From assembly GCA_016458225.1 (NCBI GenBank), contig JAEMGR010000030.1, forward strand, positions 62,001 to 126,000: a DNA stretch of 64,000 nucleotides, in the 5' to 3' direction. The position numbers were made by a program, and so were the translations under genes. Shown here piece after piece: positions 54,405-63,976 of the stretch. Position 1 is the stretch's first letter; each line of letters starts with the position of its first letter. Under the pieces are notes generated by a model. The model was not told the DNA's origin, made no database searches, and saw only the letters and a program-made list of their open reading frames with translations. This stretch comes from Myxococcaceae bacterium JPH2. Lineage in GTDB: Bacteria; Myxococcota; Myxococcia; Myxococcales; Myxococcaceae.

Positions 54405-55520
54405 ATGTCCCTGAAAGGCACGCTCAAGGACTTCGGCATCGGTGACATCCTCCAGCTCATCGGTCAGCAGCAGAAGACCGGGACGCTGGAGTTCCGCATC
54501 AAGGACCAGGAGGTGCGCGTCGGCTTCCGGGACGGCCACATCATCAAGGCCGAGAGCATCACCCGGAAGAAGAAGGACCTCATCGGCGCCATGCTGGTGC
54601 GCGCGGAGATCATCACCGAGACGCAGCTGGAGGCGGCGCTGGAGGCCCAGCGGCGGACGCTCAAGCGGCTGGGAGACGTGCTCGTCGCCAGCCACGCGCT
54701 CACCGCCGAGCGCTTCCAGCAGATGATGCAGCTTCAGGCCACGGAGACGCTCTACCGCCTCTTCACGTGGAAGACGGGCACCTACGAGTTCATCCAGGAG
54801 CCCGTGGAGCCGGACGCGGATGCCATCAGCCCGCTGCGCGCGGAGACGGTGCTGATGGAGGGCTTCCGGATGGTGGACGAGTGGCCCGTCATCCGGCGGA
54901 AGATCAACCGCGACGACATGTCGTTCGAGCGGCTCAAGGCCCTCCCCCAGGCGCGCCCAGGGGAAGAGGGCGGCGAGCTGGGCGTCATCGGGCCCGCCGA
55001 GCGGCGCGTGTACGAGGAGATCGCCGCGGGGCGCGACCTGCGCAAGCTCGTCGACCTGTGCTGCGTGGGTGAGTTCGAGACCTGCAAGGCGCTCTACAAC
55101 CTGGTCAACGGCGAGTACGTGCGGCCCATCTACCCCGAGGGGCGGGTTCCCGTGCCGGGGGAGGAGCGGCTGGCTGCTCGGGCTGCGGGCGCGGTGGCTC
55201 GCGTGGTGGCCACGATGGCGGTGCTCGCGGGCGTGGCCGTGGTGGGGGCGCGGGTGGAGTGGCCGGGCGCAGCGGACACGGCCGCCTCGGGCTTCGCGGA
55301 TCCGGCGGCGCAGCGTCAGATTTCTCAATCGCAGCGCGTGAGGATCGCCGCTGCGCTCGAGGTGTTCCAACTGGAGCACGGCGAACTACCAGAGCGGCTG
55401 GATGCTTTGGTGGGCGCCGGATTGTTGACCCAGGAGGAACTGCGCTACCCGTGGCGGGAAGAGTATTACTACCGACGGCTGCCCGCTCGGCGGTTCGTGC
55501 TTCTACCGCCCTTGCGCTAG
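54405..55520 (+). CDS. DUF4388 domain protein with pseudopilin-like C-terminus
   Basis: 371 residues, 6 bases after the TPR gene. The N-terminal DUF4388 (SLKGTLKDFGIGDILQLIGQ, about 1-100) and helical region (ITETQLEAALEAQRRTLKRL) match proteins common in myxobacteria. A membrane helix (about 258-280) is followed by a short domain (RIAAALEVFQLEHGELPERL ... YPWREEYYYRR) like the tail of type II pseudopilins. Role unknown; the pair with the TPR gene suggests a joint envelope function. Confidence 0.77.
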   Translation: MSLKGTLKDFGIGDILQLIGQQQKTGTLEFRIKDQEVRVGFRDGHIIKAESITRKKKDLIGAMLVRAEIITETQLEAALEAQRRTLKRLGDVLVASHALTAERFQQMMQLQATETLYRLFTWKTGTYEFIQEPVEPDADAISPLRAETVLMEGFRMVDEWPVIRRKINRDDMSFERLKALPQARPGEEGGELGVIGPAERRVYEEIAAGRDLRKLVDLCCVGEFETCKALYNLVNGEYVRPIYPEGRVPVPGEERLAARAAGAVARVVATMAVLAGVAVVGARVEWPGAADTAASGFADPAAQRQISQSQRVRIAAALEVFQLEHGELPERLDALVGAGLLTQEELRYPWREEYYYRRLPARRFVLLPPLR

Positions 55521-55602
55521 CCTGTGCCTCACGTCGTCTTTCGAAGCCCGAGGGCCGGCGTTACGTTGAGGACAGCGACAACTGACCGAGGAACCACGCG
55601 CA

Positions 55603-56685
55603 TTGCGAAACCCCGCCACGTTGGAAGTGCCCGCCGCCCGTCCTGCCTCTTCTCCCACCTCCGCCAAGGTCGACGTCCGTGACAACGAGACGGCCCTGGC
55701 GCTGTGCGGCAACCAGAACGAGAACCTGAAGTTGATGGAGCGGCGCCTCGGTGTCCGGGTGGGACAGCGTGGCACGGAGATGCTCCTGTCGGGCCCCGCG
55801 GACGCGGTGGCCTTCGCGGTGCGCCTGCTCGAGAACCTGGAAGGGATGATCCGCGCCGGTCGCCCCGTGTATCGCGAGGATGTGGAGCAGGGCATCAAGG
55901 TGCTCGGCCGCGGCGCCGAGAACCTCCAGGACGTGATGCTCGGCTCGGTCCTCAAGAGCTCCGGCAACCGGCAGATCTCCCCCAAGAGCATCGCGCAGAA
56001 GCGCTACGTGGACGCCATCCGCTCCCACGACATCGTGTTCGGCATCGGGCCCGCAGGCACGGGCAAGACGTACCTGGCGATGGCGATGGCGGTGGCGTTC
56101 CTGCAGGAGCGCAAGGTGAAGCGCATCGTCCTCGCGCGCCCCGCCGTGGAGGCGGGTGAAAAGCTCGGCTTCCTGCCGGGCGACCTCGCGGAGAAGGTGA
56201 ACCCCTACCTGCGCCCGCTGTACGACGCGCTCCACGACATGATGGCGGTGGATCGCGCCTCGCAGCTGGTGGAGCAGGGCGTGGTGGAGGTGGCTCCGCT
56301 GGCGTTCATGCGCGGCCGTACCCTCAACGACGCCTTCGTCATCCTCGACGAGGCGCAGAACACCACCGTCGAGCAGATGAAGATGTTCCTCACCCGCCTG
56401 GGCTACAACAGCAAGGCGGTCATCACGGGCGACGTCACCCAGGTGGACCTGCCCACCGGGAAGATGTCCGGGTTGAACCACGCCCGCTCCGTGCTGCGAG
56501 GCATCGAGGGCATCCACTTCGCCGAGTTCTCGGACCTGGATGTCGTGCGCCACCCGCTCGTCCAGGAGGTCATCCGCGCCTACGAGAAGGCGGAGGTGGC
56601 CCAGAAGGAGTCCGCCGCCGCCGCGCTCGCGACGGCTGAAAGCGCGCCGCCCGCGCCAGTCGCGCCCCCGGACTCGGCGGCCTGA
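55603..56685 (+). CDS. phoH: PhoH-family ATPase
   Basis: 360 residues. An N-terminal KH-like part ([20 protein letters not shown]) precedes the PhoH ATPase with Walker A GPAGTGKT (149-156) and Walker [11 protein letters not shown]. PhoH proteins are linked to RNA metabolism and usually sit with ybeY, as here. A TTG at 55603 is the only reasonable start found, so initiation may be weak. Pro/Ala-rich tail. Confidence 0.92.
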   Translation: MRNPATLEVPAARPASSPTSAKVDVRDNETALALCGNQNENLKLMERRLGVRVGQRGTEMLLSGPADAVAFAVRLLENLEGMIRAGRPVYREDVEQGIKVLGRGAENLQDVMLGSVLKSSGNRQISPKSIAQKRYVDAIRSHDIVFGIGPAGTGKTYLAMAMAVAFLQERKVKRIVLARPAVEAGEKLGFLPGDLAEKVNPYLRPLYDALHDMMAVDRASQLVEQGVVEVAPLAFMRGRTLNDAFVILDEAQNTTVEQMKMFLTRLGYNSKAVITGDVTQVDLPTGKMSGLNHARSVLRGIEGIHFAEFSDLDVVRHPLVQEVIRAYEKAEVAQKESAAAALATAESAPPAPVAPPDSAA

Positions 56686-56877
56686 GGTAACCTGCCCCTT
56701 CCCGCGCTTCGCATGCGCGGGAGGGGTGTTGCTCCCTCCTACGTCTGGCTTCATCTGCCCACCCAAGTGTCTTGCCCTGGGGCTGGCAGGCGGACGATGG
56801 ATGACCCACCCTCACGAATATTTCGCGGGCGTGCGTCCTTGATGGATGCGCCACGCCTTTCTAGGGTGAGGAGCCCC

Positions 56878-59382
56878 ATGGCCGAACCAGAATCATCACC
56901 CCCCGGGCCCAGCCCATTGGACGCGCTCGCCAAGCGTCTGGGTTGGGGAGGGGGGGAGTGGGGGCGCCGAGCCATCCAGTTCGTCCTGCTGTTCGCCGTC
57001 GCGGTGGGAGCGGGCTTCGTCATCTCGCCGGGCCTCTACAGCCAGCAGATTCCCGCGCTCACCGAGGAGCATGTCGGGAAGCCGTTCCGTGCCAGCTCGC
57101 CTGCTGGGTTCAAGGCCGCGCGCGACTACGACATCGTCCACCAGGCGATGACGGAGAAGCGCCGCGTGGAGGCGCGGGGCGCCGTGCGGCCCGTGTACGA
57201 CCTCAACCCCGCGGTGGTCGGCAATGTGCGCACCTCGGTGCGGACCGCGTTCGCCACCATGCGCGAGCGGCTGGAGGAGCAGCGGCAGACCCAAGCGGAC
57301 GAGCATGGCGCGGAGGAAGGCCGCCGCCCGAAACGCACCCCGGCCCCCACGCCCGAGGCCCTGGAGCGCCAGCGCCGCGAGCGCGAGGACATGCTGGGCC
57401 AGTTCCAGGAACTCCTCTTTGGCCAGCGCGACGCGGGCCTGGAGGCCGAGGACTTCCAAGCGCTGCTCGCCGCGGGCTTCTCCGAGGAGTCCGAGGCCGC
57501 CACGCTCCTGCTGGTGGACCGTGCGTACCGCTCCGAGCGAGGCCCGGTGCACGTGGCTGGCTCCCGAGAGGAGCTGGCGCGCGAGGCCCCGCAGGGCCTC
57601 ACCGTGAGGGACCTGCGCCACAAGAACGAGGAGACGCTGTCGGGCGCCGCGCCCCAGGTCTCGGATGTTCGCGAGGCGCACCAGGAGCTGGACCGCTTCG
57701 CCTCCGTGCCGGGCAACGTCCTGGCCGATGCCCCGGGCGCTCAGCGCCGCGCGGTGTTGCGGTTGTCCAAGCGGCTGGTGCGGCCCAACCTCACCATCAA
57801 CATCGCGGAGTCGGACCTTCGCCGGAGGCTCGCGGTGGAGGCCGTGAAGGACGCGGTCATCTCCATCAAGAAGGGCCAGCGCGTCATCGGTGACGGCGAG
57901 CTCGTCAACGAGACCCACCTCGTCATGCTCCGCGGCATGCGCGCGCAGACGGACCGGTTGGATCTGCTCCAGCTCCAGGTGGGCGGCACGGGGCTCGTCG
58001 CGCTGCTCATCGTGGCCACGCACGCCTTCTGTCAGGCGGCCTTCCGGCGCTTCCGGCCCACGCGCAAGGACAGCGTGCTGCTGGGGCTCTTGCTGGTGGG
58101 GCTCTTGGGCCTCGTCCAGGTCTGGGTGTCCATCGCGGACGCGGTGCAGGACCGCTACACCGCGCTGCCCATTGAAGCCTTCTATTACGCGTTCCCGGTC
58201 GCCGCCGGCGCCATGTTGGTGCGCTTCATCCTCACGCAGGAGCTGGCGCTCTTCTTCGCGATCGTCTTCGCGTCCCTGGCGGGCGTGCTGTTGGGCAACT
58301 CGCTGTCGTTCGGCATCTACACGCTGGTGGGCTCGCTGGTCGCCGCCGACCGCATCGTGAAGGCCAAGGACCGCGTGGGCATCTTCCGCGCGGGACTCGT
58401 CACGGGTGGGGCCAACCTCGTCGCGGTCCTCGTGCTCTTCCTGGTGGAGGGCAAGGGGCTGGCGGCGGACACGCTCGTCACCGCGCTGTGCGCCTTCGTG
58501 GGCACGTCGCTCGCGGTGCCCGTGATGGTGATGGCGCTGACGCCGCTCATCGAGGCCACGTTCGGCTACGCGTCGGACATCAAGCTGCTGGAGCTGGCGA
58601 ACCTCAACCACCCGGCGCTCAAGGAACTCATCGTCCAGGCGCCCGGCACCTACCACCACTCCATCATCATCGGGACGCTGGTGGAGAACGCGGCCGAGAC
58701 GATTGGCGCCAACCCGCTCCTGGCCCGCTCGTGCGCGTACTACCACGACATCGGAAAGGGTCGGAACCCGCTCTACTTCGGTGAGAACCAGAAGGGCGAG
58801 AACCGGCACGACACGCTCGCGCCCGCGATGAGCGCGGTCATCATCAAGCGCCACGTGACGGAAGGCCTGGAGATGGCGCGCCAGTACCGCTTGCCCAAGC
58901 TGGTGGCGGACGCGATCCCGCAGCACCACGGCACGCGGACGGTGGGCTACTTCTTCCACAAGGCGATGAAGGAGCAGGAGGGCAAGGAGGGCGCGCCCCC
59001 CATCGACGAGAGCATCTATCGCTATCCCGGGCCCAAGCCGCAGTTCCGCGAGGCGGCCCTGGTGATGATCGCCGATGCGGTGGAGGCCTCGACGCGCTCG
59101 CTGCCGGACCCCACCACGGCCAAGCTCCAGGCCCAGGTGCAGAAGATCATCAACATCATCTTCTCGGAGGGTCAGCTCGACGAGTGTGACCTGACCTTGA
59201 AGGACCTCAACCTCATCGCCCAGTCCTTCCTGCACACGCTCGAAGGCATCTACCATGCGCGCCCGGTGTATCCGGCGGGCGCGGTGGGAGTTGGCCGGCT
59301 GCCGCAGCTCATGGTGGCCCAGGGTGGTGCTGCGAAGCCCGAGGCCAAGGACGCCAAGGCCCGGTCGGCGGGGGGAACATGA
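56878..59382 (+). CDS. 7TM-HD domain phosphodiesterase (PgpH-like)
   Basis: 834-residue membrane protein: one N-terminal helix (about 35-53), a periplasmic 7TMR-HDED domain with an Ala/Glu/Arg-rich insert, a block of about seven membrane helices (about 375-570), then an HD hydrolase with H623-D624 (YYHDIGKGRNPLYF) and later IPQHHGTRT. In Firmicutes such proteins (PgpH) hydrolyse c-di-AMP; whether this holds here is unknown. ATG 56878 has GAGGAG before it. It overlaps the ybeY fusion by 4 bases. Confidence 0.9.
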   Translation: MAEPESSPPGPSPLDALAKRLGWGGGEWGRRAIQFVLLFAVAVGAGFVISPGLYSQQIPALTEEHVGKPFRASSPAGFKAARDYDIVHQAMTEKRRVEARGAVRPVYDLNPAVVGNVRTSVRTAFATMRERLEEQRQTQADEHGAEEGRRPKRTPAPTPEALERQRREREDMLGQFQELLFGQRDAGLEAEDFQALLAAGFSEESEAATLLLVDRAYRSERGPVHVAGSREELAREAPQGLTVRDLRHKNEETLSGAAPQVSDVREAHQELDRFASVPGNVLADAPGAQRRAVLRLSKRLVRPNLTINIAESDLRRRLAVEAVKDAVISIKKGQRVIGDGELVNETHLVMLRGMRAQTDRLDLLQLQVGGTGLVALLIVATHAFCQAAFRRFRPTRKDSVLLGLLLVGLLGLVQVWVSIADAVQDRYTALPIEAFYYAFPVAAGAMLVRFILTQELALFFAIVFASLAGVLLGNSLSFGIYTLVGSLVAADRIVKAKDRVGIFRAGLVTGGANLVAVLVLFLVEGKGLAADTLVTALCAFVGTSLAVPVMVMALTPLIEATFGYASDIKLLELANLNHPALKELIVQAPGTYHHSIIIGTLVENAAETIGANPLLARSCAYYHDIGKGRNPLYFGENQKGENRHDTLAPAMSAVIIKRHVTEGLEMARQYRLPKLVADAIPQHHGTRTVGYFFHKAMKEQEGKEGAPPIDESIYRYPGPKPQFREAALVMIADAVEASTRSLPDPTTAKLQAQVQKIINIIFSEGQLDECDLTLKDLNLIAQSFLHTLEGIYHARPVYPAGAVGVGRLPQLMVAQGGAAKPEAKDAKARSAGGT

Positions 59383-60260
59383 GTCGCAAGGGCAACATCA
59401 GTGTGAGGCTGCGCAAGGGGCGGGTGATTCCCCGCGACGACGGCAAGCGCATCGAGGAGTTCGTGGGCGCCGCCAGCACGGGGACCGCATCGGCGTCCGT
59501 GGCGCGCATGCTCGCGCCGCCGGGCTGGGCCGAGCCCGCGCAATGCCCCGAGTTCGACGAGATGGTGCTGGTCCTCACGGGCGAGCTGACCCTCGTCGTG
59601 GACGGCAAGCGCGAGCGCATCCAACCGGGTGAGGTCGGGCTCGTGCCCCGGGGCAGGCGGGTGGTGTACCGCAACGACGGCCAGGGCGCGTGCGACTACT
59701 GGTCCATCTGCGCGCCAGCGTTCCGCCCCGAGCTGGCCCACATGGAGGAGCCCGAGGCGAAGCCCACGGACAATACGGTGACGGTCCAGGTGGCGCACAG
59801 CCAGGGCGAGGAATACGAGCGCCTGCTCACCACCCGGGCTCGGGACTACCTCAAGCGCCTGGGCCTCACCGGCTGCGAGCTGTCCCTGTCGCTCGTGGGA
59901 GACCGGGCCATCCGCCGGCTCAACCGCACCTGGCGCCAGAAGGACAAGGCCACCGACGTGTTGAGCTTCCCGGCCGGAGACCTGCCCAAGGGCACGCCCG
60001 GGCCGCGCCCGCTCGGCGACGTGGTCATCTCCCTGGATACGGCGAAGCGGCAGGCCAAGGAGTACGAGCGGACGCTGGAGTCGGAGATGTCCCGCTACCT
60101 GGCGCATGGGCTGCTGCACCTGCTGGGGCATGACCATGAGAAGCCCCGGGACGCCAAGCGCATGGCGGCCCTGGAGGAGCAGCTGTTGGGCGAGCGGGGA
60201 ATGGTCGCGGACTCGCTCCAAATCGACTCGCGCGCGCGCCGGGCCCGCAGCCTGATGTGA
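59379..60260 (+). CDS. ybeY: Cupin domain fused to YbeY endoribonuclease
   Basis: 293 residues where YbeY alone has about 155. Residues about 20-120 look like a small cupin barrel (CPEFDEMVLVLTGELTLVVD, QPGEVGLVPRGRRVVY). Residues about 135-280 are YbeY (LNRTWRQKDKATDVLSFPAG) with metal ligands H243, H247 and H253 in HGLLHLLGHDH. YbeY matures 16S rRNA. The overlap with the upstream 7TM-HD gene and nearby phoH is the conserved setting. The cupin fusion is unusual. Confidence 0.9.
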   Translation: MSRKGNISVRLRKGRVIPRDDGKRIEEFVGAASTGTASASVARMLAPPGWAEPAQCPEFDEMVLVLTGELTLVVDGKRERIQPGEVGLVPRGRRVVYRNDGQGACDYWSICAPAFRPELAHMEEPEAKPTDNTVTVQVAHSQGEEYERLLTTRARDYLKRLGLTGCELSLSLVGDRAIRRLNRTWRQKDKATDVLSFPAGDLPKGTPGPRPLGDVVISLDTAKRQAKEYERTLESEMSRYLAHGLLHLLGHDHEKPRDAKRMAALEEQLLGERGMVADSLQIDSRARRARSLM

Positions 60261-60365
60261 CACCGGGGGGCACCCGTCCGCCCGACAAAGGGGCGTCCTG
60301 ACGGTTGAGCCGGCGGGCGCGCGTGATAGGTAGGCGCGCCTGCCTCCCGTGTGTTGGATGGAACC

Positions 60366-61685
60366 ATGCACCGCCTGACGCTCGTCGCCACCTGCCTGCT
60401 CGGCCTGCTTTGGGGCGCATCTCCCGCCCACGCCGCCTCCGTCCCTCCCTGGGGCACCGGTGAGAGTCAGGGCTCGGACCTGTCCATCTGGCTGGTGACC
60501 TTCAGCCCGGGCGACGACGTGCCCTCGTGGTGGGGCCATGGCTCGCTGGTGGTGATGGACCGCCAGCACCAGGATCAGCGCCTCTACAACTACGGGATGT
60601 TCACCTTCGACGAGGCGATGCTCGCCCACTTCGCGATGGGCCGCCTGGAGTTCTGGGTGGGCGAGTCGAGCGTCAACGGCACGTTCCGCTTCTACAAGTC
60701 GGAGGACCGGGACGTGCGCGTCCAGGAGCTGAACCTGACGCCCGAGCAGCGTGTGCGGATGGCGAAGCTGCTCGCGGACAACGTGCTCCCGGAGAACCGC
60801 AACTACCTGTACCACCACTACGACGACAACTGCGTGACGCGGCTCCGGGACATGATTGACCAGGGGACGGGTGGGCGGCTGCGCGAGTACGACCGCGCGG
60901 CGGGGCGTATGACGTTGCGCGAGCACACGCGGCGGTACACCGCGGTGAATCCGCCCATGAGCGTCCTGCTCGACTTCATGATGAACAATGAGATCGACCA
61001 CCCCATCACCCGCTGGGAGGAGGCCTTCCTCCCGGACGAGTTGGAGCAGCAGGTGGCGGCGATCCAGGTGCCCGGCGCCGACGGCAAGCCCGTGCCGCTC
61101 GTGGCGAAGCAGTGGAACTATTACGAGGCCACGCGGGCCCGTCCTCCCGCCGAGCCGCCGAACTATGGCCCGTGGGTATTCGGGCTGGGCGTGCTGCTCG
61201 GAGGCGGAGCGCTGGGGCTGGCGGCCTGGGAGCGGCGCACGGGCAGCAAGCTGGCCCGGGTGCTGTGGGGCGTGGAGAACGCGGTGCTCGGGCTGGTGCT
61301 CGGCATTCCCGGCACCGCGCTGTTCGTCATGGGGCTGGTGACGAACCACACCGTGACGTACCACAACGAGAACCTGTTCCTGGCCAACCCCGTCACCCTG
61401 CTCGCGCTGCCGTATGGGGTGCGCCTGGCGTTCGGGAGCACGAAGGTCCGCGCCCGGCTCAAGTGGGTGTGGGCGCTGCTGGCGGTGAGTGGCGTGCTGG
61501 GCGTGGCGCTCAAAGTGCTGCCGCCGTTCGATCAGAACAACTGGCGGCTCATCGCCCTCATCCTGCCCATCTCGGTGGGGATGGCGGGTGCGTCCTGGCT
61601 GGACCGTCTGCTGGCCCGAGGGCCGGGCTCCGAGCGCGCCTCCGCGCGTCCGGGCGACTCGGTGCCCTCGCTGAAGACTTCCTGA
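60366..61685 (+). CDS. DUF4105 membrane protein
   Basis: 439 residues. A signal peptide (MHRLTLVATCLLGLLWGASP) precedes the DUF4105 domain with WLVTFSPGDD, SWWGHGSLVV and YLYHHYDDNCVTRLRD, where His, Asp and Cys suggest an enzyme-like site, and several membrane helices follow (about 265-420). The family is uncharacterised and common in Gram-negatives. ATG 60366. Confidence 0.83.
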   Translation: MHRLTLVATCLLGLLWGASPAHAASVPPWGTGESQGSDLSIWLVTFSPGDDVPSWWGHGSLVVMDRQHQDQRLYNYGMFTFDEAMLAHFAMGRLEFWVGESSVNGTFRFYKSEDRDVRVQELNLTPEQRVRMAKLLADNVLPENRNYLYHHYDDNCVTRLRDMIDQGTGGRLREYDRAAGRMTLREHTRRYTAVNPPMSVLLDFMMNNEIDHPITRWEEAFLPDELEQQVAAIQVPGADGKPVPLVAKQWNYYEATRARPPAEPPNYGPWVFGLGVLLGGGALGLAAWERRTGSKLARVLWGVENAVLGLVLGIPGTALFVMGLVTNHTVTYHNENLFLANPVTLLALPYGVRLAFGSTKVRARLKWVWALLAVSGVLGVALKVLPPFDQNNWRLIALILPISVGMAGASWLDRLLARGPGSERASARPGDSVPSLKTS

Positions 61686-61718
61686 GACGACCTTTTCACA
61701 CGAAGGACGAAGACGACC

Positions 61719-62841
61719 ATGGCGAACGATTCGATGGAGAAGATCAACGGCCTCAAGGAGCGCCTGTCCGCGCTCCGGGGGCATCTTTGACCTCGACCGC
61801 AAGCGGTCCCGCATCGCGCTGATTGAACGAGACTCCACCCAGCCGGGCTTCTGGGACGACAACACCAAGGCGCAGGCGCTGCTGAAGGAGAAGTCCACCT
61901 TGGAGTCCAAGGTGGGGACCTTCGACAAGGCCATGCGCGGGTTGGACGACGCGCAGGTGCTGCTGGAACTGGCCGCGGAGGCCAACGACGCGGACAGCGC
62001 GAAGGAGGCGGAGGACTCGCTCCAGTCGCTGGAGGGCGAGGTCGCCAAGCTCGAGCTGGCGCGCATGCTGTCCGGGCCGCAGGACCACAACAACTGCTTC
62101 ATGGACATCAACCCGGGCGCGGGCGGCACGGATGCCATGGACTGGGCGGCCATGCTCTTCCGCATGTACTCGCGCTACGCGGAGACGAAGGGCTGGACGG
62201 TCGAAATCAGCGACGAGCAGCCCGGCGAAGAGGCGGGCTTCAAGAACGTGTCGCTGCGCATCGCGGGCGAGAACGCCTACGGCTACCTCAAGGCCGAGGT
62301 GGGCGTGCACCGGCTCGTGCGCATCAGCCCGTTCGACGCCAACGCGCGGCGGCAGACGGCCTTCGCCTCGGTGGACGTGTATCCGGAGGTGGATGACACC
62401 ATCCACATCGACATCCCGGAGAAGGACATCGAGCTGAAGTTCATCCGAGGTGGCGGCGCGGGTGGCCAGAAGGTGAACAAGACGTCGTCCACGGCCCAGC
62501 TGCGCCACCTGCCCACGGGCATCATCATCACCTGCCAGACGGAGCGCTCGCAGTCGGCCAACAAGGACATGGCCTTCCAGATTCTGCGCGGCCGCCTCTT
62601 CGAGCTGGAGATGAAGAAGCGCGAGGCCGAGCGCGACGCGGCCGAGGCGCAGAAGAAGGACATCTCGTTCGGCTCGCAGATCCGCAGCTACGTGCTCGCC
62701 CCGTACCGCATGGTGAAGGACCTGCGCACGGGCGTGGAGACGGGCAACGTGGACTCGGTCCTGGACGGAGACCTGGACGAGTTCATCGTCTCGCAGCTGT
62801 TGGGCGTGAAGAACCCCAACCGCAACGCGGCGCTGGAGTAA
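61719..62841 (+). CDS. prfB: Peptide chain release factor 2 (programmed +1 frameshift)
   Basis: 373 residues made from two frames: 23 codons from ATG 61719, an in-frame TGA at 61788-61790, then a +1 shift (skipping T at 61788) into the frame ending at 62841. The site is CTCCGGGGGCATCTTTGAC, with the Shine-Dalgarno-like G-run three bases before CTT TGA C, as in E. coli. The SPF tripeptide (203-205) and GGQ (248-250) fall within two residues of the E. coli positions. Low RF2 lets TGA pause and shift, so the gene autoregulates. A start-only call in the second frame would lose the N-terminus. Confidence 0.95.
61776..61791 (+). promoter_or_regulatory. prfB recoding site
   Basis: The G-run (61777-61781), CAT, CTT (61785-61787) and TGA (61788-61790) followed by C form the standard +1 recoding element. 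See the prfB entry for how the frames join. Confidence 0.93.
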
Positions 62842-62855
62842 CGCGGGCCGCACCA

Positions 62856-62883
62856 GGTCCCTCTCCCTCGGGGGAGAGGGACC
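62856..62883. terminator. Convergent terminator between prfB and the PilZ gene
   Basis: GGTCCCTCTCCC and GGGAGAGGGACC form a perfect 12-bp stem with a TCGG tetraloop. It lies 14 bases after the prfB stop and ends 1 base before the PilZ stop on the other strand. The symmetric placement suggests bidirectional termination, although there are no T-runs. Confidence 0.65.
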
Positions 62884-62884
62884 G

Positions 62885-63976
62885 TCAGGTCGCGGCGGTG
62901 CGGCAGATCTCCTTGAGCTGCATGCGCCGACGCGGACTCATCCCGACGAACTGCACGCCCATGCCCATGCGGTAGGCATGGATGCGTCGCGGCCCCGGGC
63001 GATTGGCCCACGCGACGACGCCGGACACTTCGAAGGCGTCACGTGAGACGGGCAGGTGGATGCGCAGCTCCAGCGCGGCGCCCTCGGGCGCGGGTGCCAA
63101 CGTCCGCAGGAAGAGGCCACCCGGGCTCATCTCCTGGGCGAGGCTCGCGCTCCAGAGGCCGTCTCCGCGCGGCTCGCGAAACTCGACGGGGCAGTGGAAC
63201 GGGACGCGCTCGTGCACGCGCAAGTCAGGGAGCGGACGGCGCAGCAGGGCCTGCACGCGCGCGAGGATGGCGCCCGCGTCCCCCGACTCCCAGACGAGCA
63301 GCGGCGTTGGGAGCTGGGACAAGGGCCTTAGGCGGTCCGTCAGCACGGGCTCGGGCAGCGCGAGCCCCTCGGCGCGGACGACGATGAGCTGCAGCGGCGC
63401 CGCGCCCGGATGCGTGCCGAGCCGCGTGGCCCACTCCAAGGTCTGCGCATAGACGACGTGGAACCCGCTCAGCTCCAGCGCCGCGCCCAGTCCGTGGGGC
63501 GTGCCGGCGGCCTCGCCCACGAGCAGCACCCCCGGCGCGCTCGGATGCGTCGCTCCCGGCGCGCCTAGCAGCAGACGCACCCGGGAATGGAGCTGCGCCG
63601 CTCGGAGGGGGCCCAAGAGGCAGTCATCCGCGCCGCCCCGCGCGCTCGACTCCAGCACCTGCGCGGGCGCTTCCGAGTCCGCGAGGACGACGAGCGGTAC
63701 GTCGCCATGGGTGGGATGCGTGCGCAGCCGCTGGACCCCAGGGCTGTTCTCGGCCGTCAGCGCCGCGTGGCCCACCAGCACCATCAGCGGCCGGAACACG
63801 TCATACGCCGCGCGCGCCGCTTCCAATCCCGGGACGACGGTGCAGGCGCAGGCGGTGCCTTGAAGCAGGGAGGTCAGCCGTGCGGCGCGCTCGGAGCCGG
63901 GCTCCACCAGCAGCACCTGCGGCGGCGGTGGACGTCGTGCCGAGGCGGAATCCCAGGGTGCTCCAGGCAAGGGCAT
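62885..63976 (-). CDS. Receiver-like/PilZ domain protein
   Basis: 363 residues. Two receiver-like folds come first (about 20-135 and 145-245). The first reads PLMVLVGHAA where a phosphoacceptor Asp would stand, so it looks degenerate; the second also lacks a clear DD/D/K set. A C-terminal PilZ domain follows (about 250-355) with RVPFHCPVEF and EMSPGGLFLR, close to the RxxxR and D/NxSxxG c-di-GMP motifs but with imperfect residues. GGAG before ATG 63976. A c-di-GMP role is inferred. Confidence 0.8.
   Translation of the reverse strand: MPLPGAPWDSASARRPPPPQVLLVEPGSERAARLTSLLQGTACACTVVPGLEAARAAYDVFRPLMVLVGHAALTAENSPGVQRLRTHPTHGDVPLVVLADSEAPAQVLESSARGGADDCLLGPLRAAQLHSRVRLLLGAPGATHPSAPGVLLVGEAAGTPHGLGAALELSGFHVVYAQTLEWATRLGTHPGAAPLQLIVVRAEGLALPEPVLTDRLRPLSQLPTPLLVWESGDAGAILARVQALLRRPLPDLRVHERVPFHCPVEFREPRGDGLWSASLAQEMSPGGLFLRTLAPAPEGAALELRIHLPVSRDAFEVSGVVAWANRPGPRRIHAYRMGMGVQFVGMSPRRRMQLKEICRTAAT

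Noticed and set aside
61719-61790. Apparent nonsense mutation or pseudogene at the start of prfB
   Set aside because: The TGA is part of the conserved RF2 recoding element, so the gene is intact.
59250-62165. A 971-codon antisense frame across the ybeY fusion, DUF4105 and prfB genes
   Set aside because: It spans several well-supported plus-strand genes and has a low-complexity composition; shadow frame.
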